Source: Chloroflexota bacterium (lineage in GTDB: Bacteria > Chloroflexota > Dehalococcoidia > Lucifugimonadales > Lucifugimonadaceae). From it: a DNA stretch of 39,809 bases. Location: positions 1-39,809 of the forward strand of contig JABIHL010000011.1 in the NCBI GenBank assembly GCA_018649665.1, written 5' to 3'. The notes beneath the pieces were generated by a model. It had not been told where the DNA came from, did no database searches, and worked only from the letters and a program-made list of their open reading frames with translations. Of this stretch, positions 32,086 through 39,704 are shown one piece after another; position 1 is the stretch's first letter, and every line of letters starts with the position of its first letter. The position numbers and the translations under genes were made by a program.

Positions 32086-32286
32086 ATGGTCCCCCCGGGT
32101 ACCGATTCAGCAACAGATGAGAAAGAGGACGCCCTTGGCGATCTTGGCGACATCTTTGCTGAAGAAGAAAGCGAAGATTCCGAGAGACTTGCCGCCTTCG
32201 CCGATCTCGAGCAGCTAACCATGATCGAAGTAGCAGCCGAGACTGAATCTGTACTCGAAGAACTTAAGATAAGGCAGGGTGGCTAA
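32086..32286 (+). CDS. 66-aa acidic protein coupled to the histidine kinase
   Basis: Unrecognised small protein that begins MVPPGTDSATDEKEDALGDL and continues with an acidic amphipathic segment (DIFAEEESEDSERLAAFADL) and a helix ending in VLEELKIRQGG. It has no signal peptide or membrane segment. AAAGG lies just upstream. Its stop overlaps the kinase start as TAATG, so translation is coupled. Position between arlJ and the kinase suggests an adaptor between the sensor and the archaellum, or a kinase partner, but nothing in the sequence proves this. Confidence 0.75.
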   Translation: MVPPGTDSATDEKEDALGDLGDIFAEEESEDSERLAAFADLEQLTMIEVAAETESVLEELKIRQGG

Positions 32287-33947
32287 TGGCTCCTGCCCAA
32301 AGTTCAACAGGCGTGAAAACAACTAGCAGCAAGAAACGAAAGAACAACGCCGTTTCCGTTGTAAAGTCTCGCGCTAAATCTGGTGCTGCGAAGAATCTGA
32401 TGCAGGCACTTGCCTCTTCCATTCCGCAGGCTATGGTCGCTCTCGACGGCCGACGTCGAATCATGTTCACAAATGCATCGTTCGATCGCATGTTCGGAAC
32501 TAGCAAAACTGGCGACCGACTATCTGACTACTTTGATCCATCTGGTCTAAAAGAGATCTTTAAACAGTGCGCAGTTACTTCTCGCCCTGTCGAGAAGCGA
32601 GAACTCGTTGGCACTGATGAAGGCGACGGCCAGTTCGAAATTAGCTACAACGTTACAGTCACGCCTCATTCAGACCCAGAACTGAAGTCGAAATTTCTTC
32701 TACTAATCGACGACACCACAGAAGGTTCTGACCGAGAAGACCGAATGATCGCCAACAGCCGATTGGTTTCCGTTGGTGAAATGGCAGCTGGTGTCGCTCA
32801 CGAACTGAACAACCCGCTCACGGCAGTATTGGGATTTTCACAGCTTGCGATGCGTCAGGCCGTTGATGACACGTTGAAACGCGATCTTGAATCGATTGCG
32901 GATGAAGCCGAACGTGCAGGTCGCATTGTAGACAATCTGCTCACTTTCGCTCGATCATCAGACACGTTCCATGATTCTCAAACGCTAAATATCACTAATT
33001 CACTGCAAAAAATTCTCGATCTTCGAGAATACGAGTGCAGAGTGAACAACGTTGAAGTAGTCACCTACTTTGGCGATGACACGCCTCAAACTCTTGCCGA
33101 TACTCACCGTATGGAACAGGTTTTCATGAACCTGATCGGAAACAGTATCCACGCAATTGGCGAAAGTGTCGGTCACGGAACGATCACTGTCGGGGTCGTT
33201 CACGATGAAGGCCGTATTCGAGTGAGTATCACCGACGACGGACCAGGAATTTCACCGGCAAACCAGAAGAAGGTCTTCGAACCGTTCTTCACTACAAAGC
33301 CCGTCGGAAAAGGTACAGGACTCGGTCTGTCTATCTGTAAGGGCATCGTAGAAGACCATGGCGGAGCAATTCGAGTCGACAGCGCAGTCGGACGCGGCAC
33401 AACCTTCGTCGTTGAAATCCCAATTATCGAAGTTCCAGCAGAAGCCGATACGCCTATGCAAAGTGAGCCAGCACAGCCAAACAGCTACACCAAGTTGAAA
33501 ATATTGGCTGTCGATGACGAACGCTCGGTAACCATGCTCCTAAACCGGGCATTGGTCGCACAGGGTCACGATGTAGATGTAGCTCATGATGGTGCGGAAG
33601 CACTACGTACGATCTTCCTTAACGACTACGACGCTATTCTTCTGGATGTTCGAATGCCTGGTCTTGGCGGACCCGAAGTGTTCCGAAGCATCGAGGTTCT
33701 GAGACCTGATCTGGCGGACCGTGTGCTGTTTATTACCGGTGACACTGTATCGCCTGACACGCGCACCTTCTTGGAGCAGACACGCGTTGATGTTCTGCAT
33801 AAACCCTTCAGTCTAGAAGAACTAAGACACAGCATGGACAAGTTCGCCGTTCAGAAGGAACAGCGACCAACAGAATCTGATTTGTCAGGACGACCCGATC
33901 TTTCGGCAGGACTGACGCAGATGAAATCGACGAGAAAAGCAAGCTAA
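32286..33947 (+). CDS. PAS-containing hybrid histidine kinase downstream of arlJ
   Basis: Soluble sensor kinase of 553 residues. A basic N-terminus is followed by a PAS domain (about 40-145, SSIPQAMVALDGRRRIMFTN), a HisKA domain with phospho-acceptor His172 in GVAHELNNPL, an HATPase domain (N box MNLIGNSIHA at 281-290, G1 DDGPGIS, F box FEPFFTT, G2 GKGTGLGLSI) and a C-terminal receiver with Asp454 in ILLDVRMPG and Lys506 in LHKPF. No membrane segment, so the signal is cytosolic. It is cotranscribed with the 66-aa ORF and probably arlJ, and is followed by two response regulators. A role in motility control is inferred from location. Confidence 0.94.
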   Translation: MAPAQSSTGVKTTSSKKRKNNAVSVVKSRAKSGAAKNLMQALASSIPQAMVALDGRRRIMFTNASFDRMFGTSKTGDRLSDYFDPSGLKEIFKQCAVTSRPVEKRELVGTDEGDGQFEISYNVTVTPHSDPELKSKFLLLIDDTTEGSDREDRMIANSRLVSVGEMAAGVAHELNNPLTAVLGFSQLAMRQAVDDTLKRDLESIADEAERAGRIVDNLLTFARSSDTFHDSQTLNITNSLQKILDLREYECRVNNVEVVTYFGDDTPQTLADTHRMEQVFMNLIGNSIHAIGESVGHGTITVGVVHDEGRIRVSITDDGPGISPANQKKVFEPFFTTKPVGKGTGLGLSICKGIVEDHGGAIRVDSAVGRGTTFVVEIPIIEVPAEADTPMQSEPAQPNSYTKLKILAVDDERSVTMLLNRALVAQGHDVDVAHDGAEALRTIFLNDYDAILLDVRMPGLGGPEVFRSIEVLRPDLADRVLFITGDTVSPDTRTFLEQTRVDVLHKPFSLEELRHSMDKFAVQKEQRPTESDLSGRPDLSAGLTQMKSTRKAS

Positions 33948-34012
33948 CGTCTGGCCTAGAGTCAGCCACACTCTGATCGTATAACCACCCAACACCAGAG
34001 CAGAAAAAAGCC

Positions 34013-34693
34013 ATGTACCAACACGATTACACAGCCACAGAAGCTGAAAATATGACAACCCAACCGGTAAAAGTCTTCCTAATCGAAGACCACATGGTTG
34101 TACGTGAAGGCACGCGCCGTTTGCTCGAACTCGATGGCCAAGCGACTATCATTGGTGAATCAAGCAGTGGCGAAGATGCCCTCAACGATCCAGCTCTCGG
34201 GCTTGCAGACGTTGTTATGTGCGATGTCATGCTTCCAGGGATAGACGGCATCGAAACCACCAAAGGCGTGATGGAGAAATACCCACATGTACGCGTGGTG
34301 ATGCTCAGTTCGTTCGGCGACACGCACTTGGGCCCAGCGCTCGAAGCGGGCGCAGCAGGTTATTTGCTAAAGCGAGCGTCACAAGAAGAACTTGTACGGG
34401 CCGTAAAAGACGCCGCACGAGGCGGTTCACCTTTGTCGCCAGCGCTTAACGCACTATTAGTCGACCGGTATCGTCAGATTCAGAACCAGACGATCGACAA
34501 TCAAAATCTAACTGAGCGTCAATCGAAGGTTCTTCAGATGGTCGCAGCGGGCGAAACTACTAAGGCTATCGCCGACGATCTTTTCTTGAGCCCGGCAACC
34601 GTCAAGCGCGAACTAAGGCACGTATTCGACGTTATGGGAGTTAGCAATCGCGCACATGCGGTTTCTGAAGCCCAGCGTCGCGGTCTTATCTAA
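34013..34693 (+). CDS. NarL/FixJ-type response regulator downstream of the hybrid kinase
   Basis: Response regulator of 226 residues. The receiver has the acidic pair in LIEDHM, phospho-acceptor Asp71 in VVMCDVMLPG, Ser in MLSSFG and Lys in LLKRAS. The C-terminal LuxR-type helix-turn-helix (LTERQSKVLQMVAAGETTKAIADDLFLSPATVKRELRHVFDVMGV) is intact. I keep ATG 34013 (A/G-rich site upstream); ATG 34052 would trim 13 non-conserved residues. It follows the hybrid kinase by 65 bases and probably receives its phosphate. A terminator follows. Confidence 0.93.
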   Translation: MYQHDYTATEAENMTTQPVKVFLIEDHMVVREGTRRLLELDGQATIIGESSSGEDALNDPALGLADVVMCDVMLPGIDGIETTKGVMEKYPHVRVVMLSSFGDTHLGPALEAGAAGYLLKRASQEELVRAVKDAARGGSPLSPALNALLVDRYRQIQNQTIDNQNLTERQSKVLQMVAAGETTKAIADDLFLSPATVKRELRHVFDVMGVSNRAHAVSEAQRRGLI

Positions 34694-34729
34694 TCGCCGA
34701 TCAGGCAAATCGCAACTACGAATAAACAG

Positions 34730-34761
34730 AAGCCCGTACTCGCTATGAGTGCGGGCTTTTT
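34730..34761 (+). terminator. Intrinsic terminator after the first downstream regulator
   Basis: A 12-pair stem (AAGCCCGTACTC with GAGTGCGGGCTT, one G-T) around a five-base loop ends in TTTTT. It closes the likely arlG-to-regulator transcription unit. Confidence 0.95.
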
Positions 34762-34928
34762 GCGTATTGCGGTTTTTACCTAGTGGCACGCGTCAGTTGA
34801 TTCCGAAATACCATTGATACCCGAGGGTCAGCCCTGTGACCCCAGAGTCTTCGCGCCGCGCCAACCACAAGACTAACGTTGGTACTACCGGCAACTAGCT
34901 AGGTTTCTACGGCAAGGAATCAACTTAT

Positions 34929-35630
34929 ATGGATCACGATCAGTTCGACTTCAGCAACGAAGCTCCACTGTCCCCGATCAACGTTCTTGTGTGTGACGAC
35001 GAATCTCTCTTCCGGGAGATACTCGTTTCCGCGCTCGACAAAGAACCGATGATCAATATTGTAGGAGCTGCAGCCACAGGGCTGGAAGCGGTCGAACTAT
35101 CTAAGCAGACAGAACCTGATGTTGTGCTGATGGATATCGAGCTCGGTAACGGACCAAATGGAATCGTTACTGCAAGCGACATCAAAAACGCCTTCCCCGA
35201 AACGGGAATCGTCGTTCTCTCATCTCATCGCGACAAAGAATTTCTAGCGAGCTTCCTCGACAAGGAAACCTCGGGCTGGTCATTCCTGCTCAAGCAGGGT
35301 ATTTCTGACATTCATTCGCTTGCACGTGCTATCGAATCAGCGGCAGCCGGACAAGTCACTATGGATCCAACAGTAATGAACGATCTCTTCCCACGCCAGC
35401 GATCTGTTCTAGAGCGACTGACTCACGATCAGATGGAAGCACTGATGTTCATTTCGTCGGGATACACCGATGCGGCAATCTCGGAAGAACTAAAAATAGA
35501 CGAAAATCTAATTGAACCGCTATTGCAGACTATCTATTCCGACCTCCACATCGAGGAAAGCGAATCGGTCGACCAGCGAGTTCAGGCGACACTTCTGTAC
35601 TTACAGGAAACAGCCCAAGTCTCTTCATAG
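34929..35630 (+). CDS. NarL-like response regulator with a degenerate helix-turn-helix
   Basis: Response regulator of 233 residues, paralog of the one at 19184-19912. The receiver is intact: acidic pair in VCDDES, Asp69 in VVLMDIELG, Ser pair in VLSSHR and Lys in FLLKQG. It shares the odd extended linker before Lys (FLDKETSGWSFLLK). The C-terminal domain keeps the length of a LuxR domain (LTHDQMEALMFISSGYTDAAISEELKIDENLIEPLLQTIYSDLHI), but the usual L(S/T)xRE start and TV..H/R..I..KL recognition helix are replaced, so DNA binding may be weak or absent. It may act as a decoy or dimer partner. It stands in its own unit, with a terminator on either side. Confidence 0.9.
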   Translation: MDHDQFDFSNEAPLSPINVLVCDDESLFREILVSALDKEPMINIVGAAATGLEAVELSKQTEPDVVLMDIELGNGPNGIVTASDIKNAFPETGIVVLSSHRDKEFLASFLDKETSGWSFLLKQGISDIHSLARAIESAAAGQVTMDPTVMNDLFPRQRSVLERLTHDQMEALMFISSGYTDAAISEELKIDENLIEPLLQTIYSDLHIEESESVDQRVQATLLYLQETAQVSS

Positions 35631-35660
35631 GCTGAATATTTTAGGATTGGTCTCCTCAGG

Positions 35661-35686
35661 ACACCCCGTGAATACCGGGGTGTTTT
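35661..35686 (+). terminator. Intrinsic terminator after the degenerate regulator
   Basis: ACACCCCG pairs with CGGGGTGT around a seven-base loop and is followed by TTT. It ends the archaellum/regulator region before the cupin gene. Confidence 0.92.
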
Positions 35687-35730
35687 GCTTTAACTCTGTG
35701 CTGAACGTTTACGCCAGTTATCATCGGAAG

Positions 35731-36129
35731 ATGATCGACCCTAACGTTCTCGCCAATCTGCCTGAAACACCTGACGTCATTGCACCTGACGGTTCTGAGA
35801 TACGCCTTCTTCAGTCAACCCAAGAAGGTTCAAGCATGGTTCACGCCCTGCTACATCCCGAGACAACAACTCACGCCGTGCATCACATAACAGTTGAAGA
35901 AGCTTGGGTTTGCGTTGGCGGGCAAGGCGAACTCTGGCGTAAAAACTCGGACGGCGAGTCTGTTCTCAAACTGAATTCTGGGGTTTCTAGCGAAATTCCA
36001 CTAGGCACCACGTTTCAGTTTCGTGCGACGGGTGACACTCCCCTAGAACTGGTGATCACTACGACACCGCAGTGGCCCGGTGATCATGAGGCAGTACGTG
36101 TCGAAGGCAAGTGGAAGCCTTCGGTCTAG
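35731..36129 (+). CDS. Small cupin-domain protein
   Basis: A 132-residue single-domain beta-barrel protein. The first cupin motif is seen in HAVHHITVEEAWVCVGGQGELW and a second, weaker one around IPLGTTFQFRATGDTPLELVI, which would bind a metal through His and Glu. Such proteins act as isomerases, oxygenases or ligand sensors. I start at ATG 35731; a frame open from 35512 overlaps the upstream regulator and terminator and has no family sequence. No operon partner. Function unassigned. Confidence 0.82.
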   Translation: MIDPNVLANLPETPDVIAPDGSEIRLLQSTQEGSSMVHALLHPETTTHAVHHITVEEAWVCVGGQGELWRKNSDGESVLKLNSGVSSEIPLGTTFQFRATGDTPLELVITTTPQWPGDHEAVRVEGKWKPSV

Positions 36130-36348
36130 GAACCCGTAAACGTCTCGAGCACAGCCGAGGGATCTGGTGAGGTGCTGTGAAAACTCGCCCAGTCAGCAGC
36201 CAACTTGCAAATCGACGTGATTCTTCGAGTGCATCACGCCAGAACATATACGGAATACCTCTAAACAGCCAACCTTCAACATTTCTACACACTCTCTGAA
36301 CAGGTTCCACACATTCGTTTTCTAAATTTGATTACAGGCAATCAATCA

Positions 36349-36364
36349 GGTCGGTCAATCGACC
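36349..36364 (+). promoter_or_regulatory. Small palindromic hairpin next to the ribosome site of the exported repeat protein
   Basis: GGTCG and CGACC pair around a six-base loop directly before AAAGG (36366-36369) and ATG 36378. It may be an operator or a leader hairpin. The preceding gap from 36130 to 36348 holds nothing I recognise. Confidence 0.4.
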
Positions 36365-36377
36365 AAAGGTTTAGAAA

Positions 36378-37055
36378 ATGTTCAAACGAAAAATTACTCT
36401 CGGCGTAACCGCAGGACTCCTCGGAGCATTCGCCCTTGCAGGAGCGGCATTCGCCCAAGAAGGACCAGTAGATGGTGAGAATCCACAGGATTCGATCAAA
36501 GACCGAGTCGCTGAAATCCTCGGCATCGACCGAGACGCCCTCGACACAGCAATGAGCACTGCTCGCGATGAGCACCGTGAGGCACAGCACGACGAGCGAT
36601 TAGCAACCCTCGTAGAAGCCGGGACTATCACACAGGCTCAGGCCGACGAGATCGACGCTTGGGAAGACGCCAAGCCTGAAGTCATGAACGATCTGAAGCA
36701 GCTCGGACCGGCCCACGACACCGGCAATGACGTAAGTATCGAGGCTCGACTTGCCGCTCTCGTAGAGCAGGAAGTCATCACCCAGGCGGAAGCTGACGAA
36801 ATTGCTGCATGGACCGAAGCCAAGCCCGACTACCTCGACGATCTTCGTCAAGAGCTAAAGGGCGACCGAGATGGCGAAGACCGACGTGGTCGACACGGAC
36901 ACGGACGCCATCACCGCGGGAATAACGGCCATGAAGGTCGCAGTCAAGGACGTGGACCAGGTGGCCCCGGACCTCGTGATTTTGGGCAATCAGTCCCTGA
37001 GTCTGGTTCCGGTACATCGTTCACTCTCCCGAGCGGCGACGAAATTAGCGTTTAG
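36378..37055 (+). CDS. Exported protein with a repeated helical unit and a Gly/His/Arg-rich tail
   Basis: A 225-residue secreted or periplasmic protein. The signal peptide (1-26, ending AGAAFA-Q) is followed by DRVAEILGIDRDALDTAMSTA and then two copies of a unit of about 37 residues (72-108 and 121-158) of the form RLA.LVE...ITQA.ADEI.AW..AKP. A low-complexity basic tail rich in His, Gly and Arg (165-200) precedes an ordinary C-terminus. This repeat is seen in uncharacterised proteins of other Chloroflexota and Actinobacteria as far as I recall. The His-rich tail could bind metal. AAAGG precedes the ATG. Function unknown. Confidence 0.82.
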   Translation: MFKRKITLGVTAGLLGAFALAGAAFAQEGPVDGENPQDSIKDRVAEILGIDRDALDTAMSTARDEHREAQHDERLATLVEAGTITQAQADEIDAWEDAKPEVMNDLKQLGPAHDTGNDVSIEARLAALVEQEVITQAEADEIAAWTEAKPDYLDDLRQELKGDRDGEDRRGRHGHGRHHRGNNGHEGRSQGRGPGGPGPRDFGQSVPESGSGTSFTLPSGDEISV

Positions 37056-37077
37056 TCCGTACTAACCAGACCTCCTA

Positions 37078-37115
37078 CGAAAAGCGCTCTTCGATTTATT
37101 GAGGGGCGCTTTTCG
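37078..37115 (+). terminator. Intrinsic terminator after the exported repeat protein
   Basis: CGAAAAGCGC pairs with GCGCTTTTCG across an 18-base loop that adds a few pairs. The T run is inside the 3' arm, so it can work in both directions. Confidence 0.8.
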
Positions 37116-37263
37116 CGTCTAGCTCAAACGAATTCGGGAATATTTAGTACCGACACCTGATTGGCGAAAGCCTAATATGTTCGGAGCAAATAGTTTGATG
37201 ATTCTGAATCGACAGAATCACCGGATTGAACTTGAACCTAAATTCGGCTCAGGAAACTCGCAC

Positions 37264-37950
37264 ATGGCTCAAAGCTTGAATAACAAAACTCAACGACTTC
37301 AACAGTGGTTCGACGACCAACCGAGATGGGATCATGCCTCCTACGGTGAGTTCATGCACGTCGGTGGTAACCAAACGATCTTCCAGATCGCTCTTGAAGA
37401 ACAAGAGATAACCACCGAAACTAAAGTGCTCGATACCGCATGTGCGGTTGGCGGAAACGCCCGCTGGATGGCGTCATTGTATGGTTGCCAGGTGTACGGA
37501 AATGACATCGATGAACAGGCGCTGACAGTTGCCAGGGATTTGGCGGAAATCGAGAATATCTCCGAGCTGTGCACGTTCGTGAAAGCTCCGGTCGAAGATC
37601 TACCGTTCGATGACAACACGTTCGACATGGTTATGACCACCGATGTTTACGACCCGGCGGAAGTAAAACGTGTGCTAAAACCCGGCGGGAGCTTCATCGT
37701 TGTTTCACTGTTCGAAGACCCTAAAGTAACGCCACTTCAACTCGCTGAAAGTTGGGGACTCGAACTCGAAATCTCGCTAGACGTTACTGATCTAGCTTTC
37801 GCATTCAACCGAGCGAAAGAAACAGAGGCACGCCTCCTTCACGAATCTAAGATGATCGGTGCACGCGAACTGATCGAGATCATGAACGAAAGCATCGTTC
37901 CGTACACCCGTGGCGGTCGCCATTACATTCTGCGACTCCGCAAAAACTAA
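37264..37950 (+). CDS. Class I SAM-dependent methyltransferase
   Basis: Methyltransferase of about 228 residues. Motif I is VLDTACAVGGNARWMA, the strand-2 acidic residue lies in VYGNDIDEQAL, and the post-motif DMVMTTDVYD and VLKPGGSFIVVSLFED are usual in the Methyltransf_11 group, which includes glycine/sarcosine N-methyltransferase-like enzymes. ATG 37264 is preferred over ATG 37177 because AGGAAA lies upstream and the extra 29 residues have no family sequence. The acceptor cannot be named. Downstream are sugar-acid genes on the same strand. Confidence 0.85.
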   Translation: MAQSLNNKTQRLQQWFDDQPRWDHASYGEFMHVGGNQTIFQIALEEQEITTETKVLDTACAVGGNARWMASLYGCQVYGNDIDEQALTVARDLAEIENISELCTFVKAPVEDLPFDDNTFDMVMTTDVYDPAEVKRVLKPGGSFIVVSLFEDPKVTPLQLAESWGLELEISLDVTDLAFAFNRAKETEARLLHESKMIGARELIEIMNESIVPYTRGGRHYILRLRKN

Positions 37951-37987
37951 CCTGCCGACGACTAACCCTTATCCCCTAGAAAAATAG

Positions 37988-38262
37988 ATGACCAACAACA
38001 CTACCGACCAATACCGCGGCATCTACGGAATCCCCGCAACGCCATTCAATGAAGACGAAACGCTCGACATACGCTCACTCGAAAGCGTGCTCGATTTTTC
38101 AGTAGAAAACGGCTGCCACGGCATCGTAATGCCTGTGATGGCAAGCGAATACCAAGCACTCACAGACACTGAACGAAAACAGGTGTTCGATATCACGACC
38201 TCGCCGAGTACGACACGCTACTGGCGTCGATCGACGATCTAATGACCTGGAAGGCATCCTAA
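37988..38262 (+). pseudogene. Dihydrodipicolinate synthase/KDG aldolase family gene with an internal deletion
   Basis: The first 65-70 codons encode a normal DHDPS/N-acetylneuraminate lyase N-terminus (YRGIYGIPATPFNEDETLD, GCHGIVMPVMASEYQALTDTER). After about 38187 this frame becomes nonsense and stops at 38242. From about 38191 a different frame reads YHDLAEYDTLLASIDDLMTWKAS and stops at 38262, which looks like the true C-terminus. So the central roughly 230 codons, including the active-site Tyr and Schiff-base Lys, are missing with a frameshift at the junction. An intact gene would cleave 2-keto-3-deoxy sugar acids, the product of the neighbouring dehydratases. An assembly error is possible. 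Confidence 0.82.
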
Positions 38263-38266
38263 CCCC

Positions 38267-39460
38267 ATGAAAATCGAAGCTATCGATCTCTTTTACGTCG
38301 CGCTCCCGAAAATCACTCGAACCGCCGATGGCACGCAGGATTCGCTCGTAGTTCGTGTTCGAACTGACAACGGACTCGAAGGCTGGGGAGAATGTGATGC
38401 GTCGCCTCTCGTATCGATGACTGCATACGTGATGCCGATGTCACACTCGAACATCATCAACATTCGCGAGGCACTTCTCGGCGAAACTCTAGATTCGCCT
38501 GAAGACGTAGTTCGTCTTCGAAATAAGGCCGGTGAGTACGGACTTGATATTCAACAACTCGATCACGCGGTCGCCGGAGCCGATATCGCAATGTGGGACG
38601 TACTTGGCAAATATCTCGGTGAACCAGTTTGGAAGCTGATCGGTCACGATGCTTCATACAAGAAACTCCCGTACGCCAGCGTGCTGTTCGGCGATGACCC
38701 TGCTGAGACCCGCGCAGTAGCCGATTCAATCGTTGAACGTGATTTCCGTGCTGCCAAGTTCGGCTGGGGCCCGATGGGTCGTGGCTCACTCGCAGATGAC
38801 ATTGCCCTCGTGCAGGCCGCCCGTGACGGACTCGGACCCGATGCCAAGTTGATGGTCGACGCCGGAGTTATTTGGGGCGACGACGTCGATGCTGCTTACG
38901 AACGCGCTGTCGCGTTTGCTGATCTCGGCGTCACATGGCTTGAAGAACCGCTTCGAACCGAAGAAGTTGGGGAATACAAAGCGTTGAGCGACAAGGTTCG
39001 TGCGAACGGCATAAACATCGGTGTAGCGGGGGGCGAAGGTGCCGACTACTACCGAGCTGCCGACGACATGATGACCAATGCCGGTCTCGACTTCGTACAG
39101 ATCGATGTTGGGCGAATCGGTGGCATTACTGAAGCCAAACGAGTCGCAGACAAAGCTCACGAACTTGGCATCCAGTACGTGAACCACACGTTCAAGAGCC
39201 ATCTATCGGTAGCGGCATCGATTCACGTCTTCGCCGGCTACGAAGAGTTCGATCTAACCGAATACCCGGCTGGCGATTCCGCATTAATTCTGGGACTAAC
39301 CGACCCGACCGGTATTTTCAGAGATGCCGACGGATTCGTGCGAGCTTCCGACAAGCCCGGGCTCGGCGTAGAAGTAAACCTCGACGCAATTCGCGAATAC
39401 CAACGCCAAGTAAAAATCGAAATCGACGGCGAACTACTGTTCGAATCGTCGCAGCCGTAG
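38267..39460 (+). CDS. Mandelate racemase/muconate lactonizing family enzyme
   Basis: Second enolase-superfamily enzyme, 397 residues. Strand-2 AAKFGWGPMG supplies the base region, LMVDAGVIW the first metal ligand (Asp), WLEEPL the second (Glu) and GVAGGEGAD the third; VNHTFKSHLSV carries the catalytic His. The N-terminal capping domain covers about residues 1-125. The spacing suggests a sugar-acid dehydratase of the rhamnonate/fuconate type rather than the galactonate-like gene at 15772. It starts four bases after the broken DHDPS gene, so it was probably its operon partner. Substrate inferred only by class. Confidence 0.9.
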   Translation: MKIEAIDLFYVALPKITRTADGTQDSLVVRVRTDNGLEGWGECDASPLVSMTAYVMPMSHSNIINIREALLGETLDSPEDVVRLRNKAGEYGLDIQQLDHAVAGADIAMWDVLGKYLGEPVWKLIGHDASYKKLPYASVLFGDDPAETRAVADSIVERDFRAAKFGWGPMGRGSLADDIALVQAARDGLGPDAKLMVDAGVIWGDDVDAAYERAVAFADLGVTWLEEPLRTEEVGEYKALSDKVRANGINIGVAGGEGADYYRAADDMMTNAGLDFVQIDVGRIGGITEAKRVADKAHELGIQYVNHTFKSHLSVAASIHVFAGYEEFDLTEYPAGDSALILGLTDPTGIFRDADGFVRASDKPGLGVEVNLDAIREYQRQVKIEIDGELLFESSQP

Positions 39461-39556
39461 AGCCGTTCGCATCACAACCAATCTCCTCTCGTAGCGCGAA
39501 CTCACCGACATCCCGTCTTGACGCATGCCCTTCACCTTCATAGAATTCGTTGGCTG

Positions 39557-39603
39557 GCACTCGAAGCCCGCGACTGCTAACAGTCGGCAAGGTCGAGTGC
39601 TAA
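39557..39603 (+). promoter_or_regulatory. CIRCE-like inverted repeat before groES, with an enlarged spacer
   Basis: GGCACTCGA and TCGAGTGCTAA match the two arms of the HrcA operator CIRCE (TTAGCACTC/GAGTGCTAA). The right arm is perfect and the left has TGGCACTC. The spacer is about 30 bases instead of nine and contains its own hairpin CGACTG/CAGTCG (39571-39586). It lies about 100 bases upstream of groES, so HrcA-type heat-shock repression is plausible. Confidence 0.6.
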
Positions 39604-39704
39604 TCAAGAAATCGGTCTGAATTGAGACTGAATCGGTGTGTCCGCATCGTTCATCTGAGTTTGAAAATCCGAATTCTCGTCTACCACTAAGGAGAACCAT
39701 TTCA

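Noticed and set aside
19184-35630. Type IV pilus or Tad system instead of an archaellum
   Set aside because: The ArlD/E domain, ArlH, ArlF/G-like proteins and GLETAIILIAF archaellins are archaellum-specific; no PilQ, PilM-O, TadA/RcpA genes are seen.
35512-35730. N-terminal extension of the cupin protein
   Set aside because: It runs through the end of the regulator gene and its terminator; no cupin sequence is encoded there.
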